Shown in pieces: positions 24,960-33,474 of a DNA stretch of 64,000 nucleotides (within the stretch, counting starts at the first letter, position 1; the number at the start of each line of letters is the position of its first letter). The translations under genes were made by a program, and so were the position numbers. Source of the stretch: Lentibacillus sp. Marseille-P4043 (lineage in GTDB: Bacteria; Bacillota; Bacilli; Bacillales; Amphibacillaceae); contig NZ_LT984884.1 of assembly GCF_900258515.1 (NCBI RefSeq), positions 1,988,743 to 2,052,742 on the forward strand. The letters run 5' to 3'. The notes under the pieces were generated by a model that ran no database searches, was not told the DNA's origin, and saw only the letters and a list, made by a program, of their open reading frames with translations.

Positions 24960-26756
24960 GTGAAAAATGTTATTTATTTTTTGAAACAAATACATGCTTA
25001 TGCTGGGAAAAAGCTTTACTTTAACCTTATCGGAATGATGCTGATGAGTTTGTTGGAAGGTGTTGGGATTCTATTGCTAATTCCAATGATTAGCATGAGT
25101 GGAATTGTCGAATTAGACGCAGGGGAAACACCGTTATTACGTATTTTTAGTATTTTTCAAGACATTCCGATTGGTTTGGGGTTGCCACTTATCCTAGGTA
25201 TTTATGTTGCAATTGTTATTGGTCAAAACTTGCTGCAACGACAAATAGCTATTCGTAATGCAACCATTCAGCAAGGATTTTTAAGACATTTACGTGTCGA
25301 AACATATAGTGCTGTGCTTCATTCAAATTGGGATTTTTTTATAAAAAAGCGAAAGTCAGATCTTATCAATCTATTAAAATCGGAAATTGCTCGGTCTAGT
25401 TCTGGAACAAATTCACTACTGCTATTTATGACATCGCTCATTTTTACATGCGTACAAATTGGTCTAGCATTTTTCCTTTCCCCTAATATAACCATCTTCG
25501 TATTAGTATGTGGTTTAGTGTTGATCTTTTTTAATCGCAAATTCTTGAAAAGGTCATTGGCATTAGGCGGGAAAAATTATGAATTGGGAAAAAGTTATTT
25601 AGCAGGTATAATTGATCAAATAAATGGGATTAAGGAAATAAAAAGCAATACATTAGAAGAAACAAGAATGGATTGGTTTCATAATATCACAAAGAATATG
25701 CAGGATGAACAAGTGAATTACACGAAATTGAAAACAACATCTCAATTATATTATAAAGCTGCATCTGCTATCTTAATTGCAGCTTTCATATTTATCGCGG
25801 TGAATATGTTTAATGCCCAAGGTGGCCAACTAATGTTAGTCATTGTTATTTTTTCGAGACTGTGGCCGCGAGTTGCGGATATCCAAGCATCTATGGAAAA
25901 AATAGCCACAACATTACCATCTTTTCAAGCAGTAAAAGAATTGCAGCATGAATGTAAACAAGCAATCGAAATTGGGTGTGGGAAGAATCAACATGTTGAG
26001 CCTTTCTGTCTTATGAAGGAAATTGAATGCCGCAATGTCTCTTTTCGTTACAACCAAAATGAATCGGATTATGCGTTAACTGATATTAATGTAACAATAC
26101 CAGCTAAGCAAATGACTGCGTTTGTCGGGAAATCTGGTGCTGGAAAGAGTACGTTAATCGATTTAATAATGGGTCTCAATCAACCTGAAAAAGGGAAAGT
26201 TTTGCTTGATGGGATCCCGTTGGCCAGTGAAAACTTATTATCATTGCGGAATGCGATAAGCTACGTTTCCCAAGACCCGTTTCTCTTTAATGAAAGTATT
26301 CGAGATAACTTAATGATGGTTCAACCGACTGCTAGTGATGAGCAATTATGGGAAGCATTGGCATTCTCATCGGCGGCAGCGTTTGTAGGTAACCTTCCCA
26401 ATGGTTTAGACACACTGATTGGCGATCGCGGAATTAAGTTGTCTGGAGGGGAGCGGCAACGACTTGTATTAGCACGGGCTATTTTACGAAATCCATCTAT
26501 CCTTGTATTGGATGAGGCAACAAGTGCTCTTGATACCGAAAATGAAGCAAAAATACAAGAGGCACTTGAGGGATTAAAAGGGAAGATGACTGTAATTGTT
26601 ATTGCTCACCGTCTATCAACGATCCAAAATGCCGATCAAGTTATTGTTTTGGACCAGGGGGAGGTCATTCAAAAAGGGGGTTTTATGCAGCTTGCTAAGG
26701 AAAAAAGAAGCATGTTTAGCCACCTGTTAAGCAATCAAATGGAGGTAATTCGATAA
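24960..26756 (+). CDS. ABC exporter of the peptide operon (D protein)
   Basis: 598 residues: a transmembrane domain with about six helices (20-320), then an ATPase with GKSGAGKSTL, LSGGERQRLVLARAIL, ILVLDEATSALD and IAHRLST. No N-terminal C39 peptidase domain is present, as expected when B2 does the processing. It lies 12 bases after the nucleotidyltransferase, GTG start after AGGGGG. It should export, and confer tolerance to, the finished peptide. It differs clearly from the EPS-locus exporter at 17687. Confidence 0.87.
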   Translation: MKNVIYFLKQIHAYAGKKLYFNLIGMMLMSLLEGVGILLLIPMISMSGIVELDAGETPLLRIFSIFQDIPIGLGLPLILGIYVAIVIGQNLLQRQIAIRNATIQQGFLRHLRVETYSAVLHSNWDFFIKKRKSDLINLLKSEIARSSSGTNSLLLFMTSLIFTCVQIGLAFFLSPNITIFVLVCGLVLIFFNRKFLKRSLALGGKNYELGKSYLAGIIDQINGIKEIKSNTLEETRMDWFHNITKNMQDEQVNYTKLKTTSQLYYKAASAILIAAFIFIAVNMFNAQGGQLMLVIVIFSRLWPRVADIQASMEKIATTLPSFQAVKELQHECKQAIEIGCGKNQHVEPFCLMKEIECRNVSFRYNQNESDYALTDINVTIPAKQMTAFVGKSGAGKSTLIDLIMGLNQPEKGKVLLDGIPLASENLLSLRNAISYVSQDPFLFNESIRDNLMMVQPTASDEQLWEALAFSSAAAFVGNLPNGLDTLIGDRGIKLSGGERQRLVLARAILRNPSILVLDEATSALDTENEAKIQEALEGLKGKMTVIVIAHRLSTIQNADQVIVLDQGEVIQKGGFMQLAKEKRSMFSHLLSNQMEVIR

Positions 26757-26802
26757 TTTTGTATGGTATCTGCATCACTTTATTTTCTTGGGGCGATCCG
26801 TA

Positions 26803-27777
26803 GTGAAAAAAATAGTTAAGATTTTGATCGGTATTCTAATTGTGCTTACTGTTCTGACTGTTTACGTAGTCTGGGATAATAATCGCATAACGATAGAAAA
26901 ACAAGAAATAGTCATAGAGGATCTTCCAGAACAATTGGCAGGGTTTTCCGTAGTGCAAATTACTGATCTGCATGAAAAGGAATTTGGAGAAAATCAAAAA
27001 AGACTGATAGAGGCTATTAATTCGATTCAGTATGATGCACTTGTTTTTACCGGTGATATGCTGGATGGAAGCGAAAGTACAAACTATAAACCTTTCTATT
27101 CCATAGTGGAAGGCATAAATAATAAAGAAAATATGTTTTATGTACCTGGAAATGCTGATCCAGAGAGCTATCAGACAGATCCGGTTTTTGAAAAAAGTGA
27201 GTTCGTTAAAGGAATGGAAAAGCGGGGAGTAACGTTTTTAGAGTCTATCGATACCATTCAAGTAGATGGAGCAAACGTTCATTTTGTTAATTTTGAACTA
27301 TCAATTATGGATGGGAAAACAGGCGTCAATACAGGGATACCAGCACCAAATTATGCAACAGATGAACAATTTCTTACCCATCAAAAACAATTGCTGAAGG
27401 AAATGACCACATTGGGTGATTTGCAGAATCCAAATGTTGTGATTGCGCTCGATCATTACCCTGTTGTTGATACTCGAATTGACCATATTATGAATATGTC
27501 TGATTTGGCATTGCGAGATTATGATCTGTTAATAGCAGGTCATTATCATGGAGGGCAAATCAGACTTCCTTTTTTTGGTGCGCTATTTGTTCCAGAAGCT
27601 TGGGATGAAAACAGTGGTCTTTTCCCACCGGGCGATCGAGTAAAGGGGTTGTGGGAATATGAGGGAGTGAAGCAATATGTTAGTACTGGCCTAGGGAGTA
27701 GTGATGCCATTTCCTTTTTAAAATTCCGCTTATTTAACCCGCCGCAAATCAATGTGTTGACACTAAAAGAAGGATGA
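26803..27777 (+). CDS. Membrane-anchored metallophosphoesterase (YkuE/YaeI type)
   Basis: 324 residues. An N-terminal hydrophobic anchor (IVKILIGILIVLTVLTVYVVW) is followed by the calcineurin-like motifs D-x-H (ITDLHEKEFG), GD (FTGDML), GN (VPGNADPE) and GHxHGGQ (AGHYHGGQIRLP), all metal-binding positions intact. The active site should face outside. GTG 26803 chosen; TTG 26788 is the longer option. It follows the peptide exporter by 46 bases and may share its transcript; a role in dephosphorylating the exported peptide is speculative. Confidence 0.82.
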   Translation: MKKIVKILIGILIVLTVLTVYVVWDNNRITIEKQEIVIEDLPEQLAGFSVVQITDLHEKEFGENQKRLIEAINSIQYDALVFTGDMLDGSESTNYKPFYSIVEGINNKENMFYVPGNADPESYQTDPVFEKSEFVKGMEKRGVTFLESIDTIQVDGANVHFVNFELSIMDGKTGVNTGIPAPNYATDEQFLTHQKQLLKEMTTLGDLQNPNVVIALDHYPVVDTRIDHIMNMSDLALRDYDLLIAGHYHGGQIRLPFFGALFVPEAWDENSGLFPPGDRVKGLWEYEGVKQYVSTGLGSSDAISFLKFRLFNPPQINVLTLKEG

Positions 27778-27806
27778 AAGTTATGAGCGGATGGTGCATG
27801 TCGCAA

Positions 27807-27839
27807 TGGGAACAATCCGATACCAGAGGATTGTTCCCA
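27807..27839 (+). terminator. Perfect hairpin after the metallophosphoesterase
   Basis: TGGGAACAATCC pairs fully with GGATTGTTCCCA over a nine-base loop. AAAACATC, not a T-run, follows, so termination efficiency is uncertain. Confidence 0.5.
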
Positions 27840-27840
27840 A

Positions 27841-28232
27841 AACATCAACCCGAAACCCAAAACATCAACCCGAAACCCAAAACATCAACCCGAAACCCAA
27901 AACATCAACCCGAAACCCAAAACATCAACCCGAAACCCAAAACATCAACCCGAAACCCAAAACATCAACCCGAAACCCAAAACCCGAAAAGCAAAACATC
28001 AACCCGAAAAGCAAAACATCAACCCGAAAAGCAAAACATCAACCCGAAAAGCAAAACATCAACCCGAAAAGCAAAACATCAACCCGAAAAGCAAAACATC
28101 AACCCGAAACCCAAAACATCAACCCGAAAAGCAAAACATCAACCCGAAAAGCAAAACATCAACCCGAAAAGCAAAACATCAGCCCGAAAAGCAAAACATC
28201 GGCGCGAGAAGCAAAACATCGGCGCGAGAAGC
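27841..28232. repeat. Minisatellite: twenty tandem 20-bp units
   Basis: Twenty units of the period-20 sequence AACATCAACCCGAAA plus five more bases lie between two convergent genes. They form blocks: seven CCCGAAACCC units, then ten CCCGAAAAGC units interrupted by one CCCGAAACCC unit at 28101, then two GCGCGAGAAGC units. A six-base deletion marks the block change near 27981. Twenty is not a multiple of three, so the open frames through it are by-products. Confidence 0.97.
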
Positions 28233-28249
28233 AGTCACCCTAGCCCCAA

Positions 28250-28286
28250 TAAAAAAGCTCCCAAGACGATCAACTGTCTTGAGAGC
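28250..28286 (-). terminator. Intrinsic terminator of the PBP gene
   Basis: On the minus strand GCTCTCAAGAC pairs with GTCTTGGGAGC around an eight-base loop and is followed by TTTTTTATT. It lies 14 bases beyond the stop of the PBP gene. Confidence 0.85.
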
Positions 28287-28299
28287 AATTTTCCAAAAA

Positions 28300-30327
28300 C
28301 TATTTACGAAAATCTTTCATGATATCTGTTGCTTTTTCAACTGCAAAACTGCTTCCACCTTTGTCCTCTGTATGCTCAATCATCATAGCAATTAGGATAT
28401 CCTGTTCATCAGTTGGATAACCGACGAACCAGCCATTTTCTTGGCCAGATTTTTCATCGGCAGTTTTTTTCAGTTCAGCTGTTCCTGTTTTACCGGATAT
28501 GGCAAAGTCGGCATTTCTCGCCCCTTTGGCTGTACCTTTTGGTGATTCAACAACTTTTCGTAAAGCATCTTGAATGACATCTGCCTGCTCACTTGTGATA
28601 AGGTCTTTTTGCCATACTTGACCGGTTTCCTTATCTGCAAGTAATACAGGTTTCAACATGTTTCCATCGTTTAGGAATGATGTATATGCCATGGCAAGGT
28701 GGAGTGGGCTGACTTGTATTTGTCCTTGGCCATAGCTTGAATCAGCTAATTGAACTTCATTATCAAATTTCCCGCTTGATGAAATAGTAGATTTTTCAAG
28801 TGGGTAGTCAAACGGTATAGCTTCACCAAAACCATATTGTTTCAGGCCTTTCGCATATGCCTCGGCACCCATGTCAACTGCTTTCATGGCAAAATAAATA
28901 TTATCGGAGCGGATTAGTGCATCTGTAACGTCAACTGGCCCATTTGAGCTTGATACACGATGAACTTTATAGTCGCCCCAGCCTTCTCCATTACTCCAAT
29001 CAAGTCCATTGATTTCAATTCCTTCACCAGGAACAATACTGCCATCGTTTAGGCCAACTGCTGCTGTAATTGGCTTCATCACAGATCCTGGGGCAAATGT
29101 TGCGGAAAAACGATTGATCAATGGTTGCTGCGGATCATCTTGCATTTTATTCCAGGTGGTTTGATTAACGCCGAAAAGTAACTCGTTTGGATCGAATGCT
29201 GGACTGCTGACAAGTGCTAATGTTTCGCCTGTTTTAGGGTCGACTGAAGCTGTTGTTCCAGCTTCTCCATCATAGGATGCATAAATTTTCTCCTGTAGAT
29301 CAACATCAATGGTTGTTTGCACATTTTCACCGTCTTGAACTTCCTTTTCTGCTAGGATAATATCATCCTCACCTTCTTTGGAAACGGTGATGGTTACGCC
29401 TTGTTCTCCTTTTAATTTCGCTTCATAAAGTTGTTCCAGGCCACGTTTTCCGATCATGTCGTTTGTGCTATACTCACCAGGCTCTTGTTCTTCTAATTCC
29501 TCGGCCGTTATCTTTCCGATGTAGCCGACTAAATGTGCTGCTGCTTCACCGGAGGGATATACACGCCCTGTTACTTCGCGTCCCATAACTGGATCTAGTC
29601 CCCACAATTGACTTAGGACATCTTCTTTAGATTTCGGCACTTTTTTTAGTGGTACAAATAAGTCTGGTTCAACCCAGTCCGCATTTAAATCTTTATCCAT
29701 TTCATCAACGGACATTCCTAATAAACCGGCAATTTTCTTTTTCATTGCATCGGAATTCTCGCCTAACTTTTCAGGAATAACCCCGATCTCATAAGCGATA
29801 TCATTGATGGCTAATGGCATTTTGTTACGGTCCAATATTTCTCCACGCTTAGGTGCTACTGTGTCAATACCAATTTTCCCACCATTTTTAATCGCTGGAA
29901 AAATGAAACCTGGATTCCACTGGACATACCAATTTTCTTTATCATCTTCACCTTCTTTTACAAGTGTTGCTTTGTAGTCAAAAGAAATAGGACCAGCAAT
30001 TGATTGCATCTTTACGGTTATTGGAAATGTTGCTTTTCCTTTATCCATTGCACTTTCCAATTTTTCTTCATTTAATTTCTTATAGGTTACCTTTAAATCT
30101 GAAATTCCAAGGTCCTTATAAATCTTTTTATATCGATCAACAAATTTTTCAGTTGGATATTTCTCGGCTGATTTGTTGGAAACCATGTCATACATTTCGC
30201 TGAATTTTTGATCATTCCAATGCTTCACATATGTATCGAAACGATCTTGTGGTGTTGCTTCATCATCCGAACATGCAGCGAGAATGAGGAATAACAATAT
30301 GGTCAAAAGTGTAATTATTTTTTTCAT
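28300..30327 (-). CDS. Class B penicillin-binding protein, MecA/PBP3-like lipoprotein
   Basis: 675 residues. The N terminus is a lipoprotein signal (ILLFLILAAC). It is followed by an NTF2-like MecA_N domain, a dimerisation domain and the transpeptidase with S-x-x-K (APGSVMKP), SDN (IRSDNIYF) and KTG (SGKTGTAEL). It cross-links peptidoglycan on the outer membrane face. Family members are low-affinity PBPs (PbpC of B. subtilis, PBP2a). ATG 30327 sits six bases from GAGGGGG; a TTG at 30342 is too far upstream. Confidence 0.92.
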   Translation of the reverse strand: MKKIITLLTILLFLILAACSDDEATPQDRFDTYVKHWNDQKFSEMYDMVSNKSAEKYPTEKFVDRYKKIYKDLGISDLKVTYKKLNEEKLESAMDKGKATFPITVKMQSIAGPISFDYKATLVKEGEDDKENWYVQWNPGFIFPAIKNGGKIGIDTVAPKRGEILDRNKMPLAINDIAYEIGVIPEKLGENSDAMKKKIAGLLGMSVDEMDKDLNADWVEPDLFVPLKKVPKSKEDVLSQLWGLDPVMGREVTGRVYPSGEAAAHLVGYIGKITAEELEEQEPGEYSTNDMIGKRGLEQLYEAKLKGEQGVTITVSKEGEDDIILAEKEVQDGENVQTTIDVDLQEKIYASYDGEAGTTASVDPKTGETLALVSSPAFDPNELLFGVNQTTWNKMQDDPQQPLINRFSATFAPGSVMKPITAAVGLNDGSIVPGEGIEINGLDWSNGEGWGDYKVHRVSSSNGPVDVTDALIRSDNIYFAMKAVDMGAEAYAKGLKQYGFGEAIPFDYPLEKSTISSSGKFDNEVQLADSSYGQGQIQVSPLHLAMAYTSFLNDGNMLKPVLLADKETGQVWQKDLITSEQADVIQDALRKVVESPKGTAKGARNADFAISGKTGTAELKKTADEKSGQENGWFVGYPTDEQDILIAMMIEHTEDKGGSSFAVEKATDIMKDFRK

Positions 30328-30444
30328 GTGAAACCCCCTCAATCAAACAACTTCTACTTCTATCATAACATTTTCTTCGCCTACGAACATGGATAAAGAA
30401 TGGAAAAGTCAGTCTAGAAATTTTTACATGACGACTTGTTATTA

Positions 30445-31386
30445 TCACTTTGCATCCGTGTGACTCTGAATTTCTGTTGTGATGCGATTAAATTCCTCTT
30501 CGGACACCATATAATACCATTTATCAAGTCTTTTACCTGTTCCATTCATTTCAATTGTTTTCATATCCTTACGGGTTCCGCGGTAATCACGAAATAGTGC
30601 CTGCAGCTGATCCATGTTGAGGTTAGTTTTTACATTGTCTCCAAGAATTTCCAGAATGTCACCAATTTTGGTAATGCTGGAAAAACTGGCTGCTTCATTC
30701 ATCGCCGCTGTAATAACACTGCGTTGTCGCTCATTACGTCCCAAATCACCACGGGGGTCGTCTTTACGCATTCGTATATATTTTAATGCTGCTTCACCGT
30801 TCAGATGAATATCGCCAGTAGAAAAAGTTGCGCCTCCTTGGGAAAAAGCTTGATTATTCATAACAGTTACCCCATCTAAAGCGTCAATTCCTTGTTTAAA
30901 TCCTTCCATATTCACTTTTGTGTAATAATGAACTGGGACATCAAAAGCCTCTTCGACTGTCTTAATCGATAATCCCACATCGCCAAATGCATATGCATGA
31001 TTTATTTTATCCATTCCATATCCAGGGATGTTAACGTAAGTGTCACGCGGTATACTAAGCATTAATAACGAATCGGTCTTCGGGTTTAGTGACAGAAGAA
31101 TCATCGTGTCCGAACGTCCTTTGTCATTTTTTCGCTCATCTACTCCAAGTAGTAGAATATTAACGGATTTGGTCTTGCTGAAAATGGATTCTAATTCTCT
31201 CTGTCGATCCGGATCTTCATCACGAGAGAGTGGGTCATGCATAACGGCTACCGTATCTCCAACTTTGTCAAACAAATAAAAAAGATATCCACCAATTAGT
31301 ACAATCAAAGCAATAAGTATGCCACCAACCCAAAACGGCCATTTTCTTTTTTTCTTCATTTTTTTCTTTTCTAGTCTTGATTCCAT
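30445..31386 (-). CDS. LytR-CpsA-Psr (LCP) glycopolymer ligase
   Basis: 313 residues. A basic cytoplasmic start (KKKMKKKRKW) and one transmembrane helix (WVGGILIALIVLIGGYLFYLF) are followed by an LCP domain: LLLGVDERKNDKGRSDTMILLSLNP, SIPRDTYVNIPGYG, KINHAYAFG, and the arginine-rich RMRKDDPRGDLGRNERQR. These enzymes attach wall teichoic acid or capsule from undecaprenyl carriers to peptidoglycan. ATG 31386 has AGGAGAA upstream. SinR-like sites 118-155 bases upstream suggest co-control with EPS, so it may anchor that polymer. Confidence 0.9.
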   Translation of the reverse strand: MESRLEKKKMKKKRKWPFWVGGILIALIVLIGGYLFYLFDKVGDTVAVMHDPLSRDEDPDRQRELESIFSKTKSVNILLLGVDERKNDKGRSDTMILLSLNPKTDSLLMLSIPRDTYVNIPGYGMDKINHAYAFGDVGLSIKTVEEAFDVPVHYYTKVNMEGFKQGIDALDGVTVMNNQAFSQGGATFSTGDIHLNGEAALKYIRMRKDDPRGDLGRNERQRSVITAAMNEAASFSSITKIGDILEILGDNVKTNLNMDQLQALFRDYRGTRKDMKTIEMNGTGKRLDKWYYMVSEEEFNRITTEIQSHTDAK

Positions 31387-31503
31387 AAGTATTCTCCTCT
31401 TGGTCAAAAGTAATAATCCTGGTTAAATTATAACGAATTATCTGAAATCAGTCTATGTAGTTCATATGTATGCCTTCCTTTTGGTGAGTATTATTTACTA
31501 TAT

Positions 31504-31519
31504 GTTCATTATAAAACAT
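31504..31519. promoter_or_regulatory. SinR-like operator, LCP-sinI intergenic site 1
   Basis: GTTCAT-TATA-AAACAT keeps the 6-4-6 arrangement with degenerate arms. It lies 21 bases (two helical turns) from the next site. Confidence 0.4.
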
Positions 31520-31524
31520 TAATC

Positions 31525-31540
31525 GTTCTTTATAAAGCAA
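31525..31540. promoter_or_regulatory. SinR-like operator, LCP-sinI intergenic site 2
   Basis: GTTCTT-TATA-AAGCAA has a perfect left arm and an imperfect right arm. Together with site 1 it could hold a SinR tetramer facing the LCP promoter. Confidence 0.5.
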
Positions 31541-31661
31541 GATAAATCAAGAAATAGAAAGATATTTTGCGATAATTCACGAAAAGTAGATAATAATTAC
31601 GGATTTTAGTTGTTTTTCAAGGTTCCAAAAGTTAGTAATTTGTCCTATACTTATGTTGTTA

Positions 31662-31677
31662 GTTCTTTATGAAGAAC
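31662..31677. promoter_or_regulatory. SinR-like operator, perfect palindrome
   Basis: GTTCTT-TATG-AAGAAC is the only perfect inverted copy. It lies ten bases after a TATACT that could be the -10 of a rightward transcript into sinI. Otherwise I see no gene in 31387-32034. Confidence 0.65.
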
Positions 31678-32034
31678 AAGTAATGCTATTTAACGTCCGC
31701 TGTTTTAACAACAAATACGTCATGCAATAGGCGGAACCGGATATAGATAAAGCGCGTAATAAAAGTTTTGTATTATTAGCATATGTCCCGTACTTTAGAC
31801 ATATAGTTAAAAAACGATTTGGTTAATCTAATTTCGATTCATGGGTAATTAGTTCTAATTCTTACAAAACTAGTATCATTATGACAAAACAAGACAACCA
31901 AAAAAACTGCCAATTGTAGTATAGTAGTCTTATATAACCTACCAGGGTGGAGTGATTAATAGGAAGGTACAGATGTTGGATTGAAACGTCTGATATTTGG
32001 GTTACGCACGGAAACTAAATGGGGGACGAGAAAA

Positions 32035-32157
32035 TGATAAAAACAGGTAACAAGACTGGCCTTGATAAAGAGTGGGTTAACCTAATTAAAGAAGCGAAAA
32101 CAATTGGCCTTACTGTTGATGAAGTTCGATTATTTTTAAAGGATAATCAAAAATAAT
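32035..32157 (+). CDS. sinI: SinI-like anti-repressor
   Basis: 40 codons: TGLDKEWVNLIKEAKTIGLT followed by VDEVRLFLKDNQK is a clear SinI domain (L-D-x-EW-x2-LI-x-EA-x3-G-x3-E-x-R-x-FL). ATG follows GGGGGAC. SinI binds the same helical pair of SinR and releases it from DNA, switching on matrix genes. It lies 303 bases upstream of sinR in the same direction. In B. subtilis sinI is made under Spo0A control; no clear Spo0A box was recognised here. Confidence 0.9.
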
Positions 32158-32189
32158 AAATAGAGATTGTTCAGAAATTCCGGTAACAT

Positions 32190-32352
32190 TGACACATCGA
32201 TAGGGGGATCTTCAACTAAGTACCGACAATCCCGTGGAAGCCCGTTCTGGTACTCAAAGCTACACCACCTTGAACTTTCGACGCACAGGACGTGCTAGTG
32301 TCAGCGTTTCTGGCAGGACACCAGCGGATTTAGCCGACGCGGTCTTTTTATC
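32190..32352 (+). ncRNA. Structured GC-rich element between sinI and sinR
   Basis: The stretch is unlike the AT-rich surroundings. Hairpins are visible: GCAC-aggac-GTGC (about 32283-32295), CTGG-cagga-CACCAG near 32311, and a 3' GC-rich segment running into TTTTT at 32344. The motif CGACGCACAGGACGTGC looks familiar from Bacillaceae intergenic regions but I cannot name it. It may be a sinI terminator/attenuator or a small RNA. No protein is likely here. Confidence 0.4.
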
Positions 32353-32429
32353 CCTTTTTGAACACGCACAAATAGGAAATTTTTTTTAAGGAAATCGTGC
32401 TTTATATAGAACCAATATCTTTCTTGTGG

Positions 32430-32435
32430 TATAAT
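32430..32435 (+). promoter_or_regulatory. -10 element of the sinR promoter
   Basis: TATAAT in TTGTGGTATAATC lies 26 bases before the sinR start; the -35 is weak. It gives sinR a promoter of its own, as in B. subtilis. Confidence 0.5.
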
Positions 32436-32460
32436 CATCACAGAAAGAGGGTGTGTGGGC

Positions 32461-32790
32461 TTGATCGGTGAAAAAATAAAACAATTACGCCAGGATAAAA
32501 AGATGTCTATTTCCGAACTAGCAGAAAAAGCAGGTGTAGCCAAATCCTATTTAAGTTCAATTGAACGTAACCTTCAAACAAATCCATCCATCCAATTTGT
32601 TGAGAAGATTGGTGCGGTATTAGGTGTATCTGCAAATGATTTGATTCGTGATGATCAGGGTTTAGCAGAGGACCAACTAGATGATGAGTGGTTAAAAATT
32701 GTACAAGAAGCAATGGAATCTGGAGTATCCAAAGAACAGTTTAAAGAGTATCTCGAATTTAATAAGTGGAGAAATAAACACGGAGAATAG
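32461..32790 (+). CDS. sinR: Master biofilm repressor SinR
   Basis: 109 residues. MIGEKIKQLRQDKKMSISEL and GVAKSYLSSIERNLQTNPSIQF are almost the B. subtilis SinR HTH, and DDEWLKIVQEAMESGVSKEQFKEYLEF is the C-terminal dimerisation and SinI-binding part. TTG 32461 matches the SinR N terminus and follows AGAGGG; GTG 32455 would add two residues. It represses matrix genes by binding GTTCTYT sites; such sites occur here at 1229, 21737, 21789 and 31504-31677. Proximity to an eps operon differs from B. subtilis. Confidence 0.93.
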   Translation: MIGEKIKQLRQDKKMSISELAEKAGVAKSYLSSIERNLQTNPSIQFVEKIGAVLGVSANDLIRDDQGLAEDQLDDEWLKIVQEAMESGVSKEQFKEYLEFNKWRNKHGE

Positions 32791-33267
32791 AGGTTTTTAA
32801 TCATAACGTTACCTGAGGATGTTTTTTACACTCAGGGAAGATATGAATTTTCAAAGGTTCAAGTATAGAAAATTATTCAATATTAAAAACGATAATCGAA
32901 AAGAGTCCAGTTATCTTAATCACTTGGCTTCACAGTTGCATATGCTGGAGTAGATGAAATTTCACACTTTTCACTGTGGATGGTGCACCTCTACATGGTG
33001 GATGTCTTTCTAAAGGTTTGAAGGCGTTCGCATATCTGTTCAACTTAAATTAAATGAGACGATCAAAAACGAGTGGATGATAACGAATTGTATTAACAGT
33101 TAACAATCTGCAACAATTTTTGATAATAACTTATGCTGTTGTTTTGTCGCATGATTTGATTTATTGTTATAAACAGAATTAATATAAGAATAAAGTATCA
33201 AAAAAATATCGGCCTTACTATGATGACGTGGTAAATACCGAGACTTTCTAAAAGGCGGGAATATATT
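32791..33267. other. Intergenic stretch without recognisable gene
   Basis: CCTGAG (about 32812) and CTCAGG (about 32831) could form a weak hairpin after sinR. Frames through 32930-33040 are broken by stops and give no recognisable protein. Nothing else supported. Confidence 0.5.
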
Positions 33268-33420
33268 GTGGGAGAGCAAGAGCAATATAAAATGATGCTA
33301 AAAAAGATGATTGATCAAACCGAGAATTTCAAAATTCAATCATCCGAAGAGTTGATTCAGGCATTGGTTAAAGAACTAACAAGAAGTACTATCGTTTCGG
33401 AAAACAGTATCGTAAAATAA
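33268..33420 (+). CDS. Small hypothetical protein (50 residues)
   Basis: GTG start seven bases after AAAGGCGGGA, 50 codons, stop directly before a strong terminator: a complete small transcription unit. The product begins MGEQEQYKMMLKKMIDQ and is predicted helical and soluble, with SSEELIQALVKELTR in the middle. I do not recognise the family; it is not Sda, Spo0E or SinI by sequence. Location beside sinR may be coincidence. Confidence 0.65.
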   Translation: MGEQEQYKMMLKKMIDQTENFKIQSSEELIQALVKELTRSTIVSENSIVK

Positions 33421-33424
33421 GAAC

Positions 33425-33465
33425 AAAAACAACATTTTCGTCTAGATGAGAAAATGTTGTTTTTT
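33425..33465 (+). terminator. Intrinsic terminator of the small gene
   Basis: ACAACATTTTC pairs perfectly with GAAAATGTTGT around a ten-base loop and runs into TTTTT. Confidence 0.9.
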
Positions 33466-33474
33466 AGGTTATCT

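Noticed and set aside
27841..28232. CRISPR array
   Set aside because: The units are contiguous 20-mers without spacers, and no cas genes are present.
27774..28322. Open frames of 150 and 182 codons through the 20-bp repeats
   Set aside because: They exist in two frames only because a 20-base unit lacks stops; composition is repetitive, there is no ribosome site with spacing, and they run into a terminator of the opposite strand.
32190..32352. c-di-GMP or other known riboswitch
   Set aside because: I compared it by eye with the GEMM-I core; the conserved residues do not match, and the downstream genes sinI/sinR are arranged around it rather than after an expression platform.
32930..33060. 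Possible degraded gene
   Set aside because: Short translations in all frames hit stops quickly and resemble no family I know.
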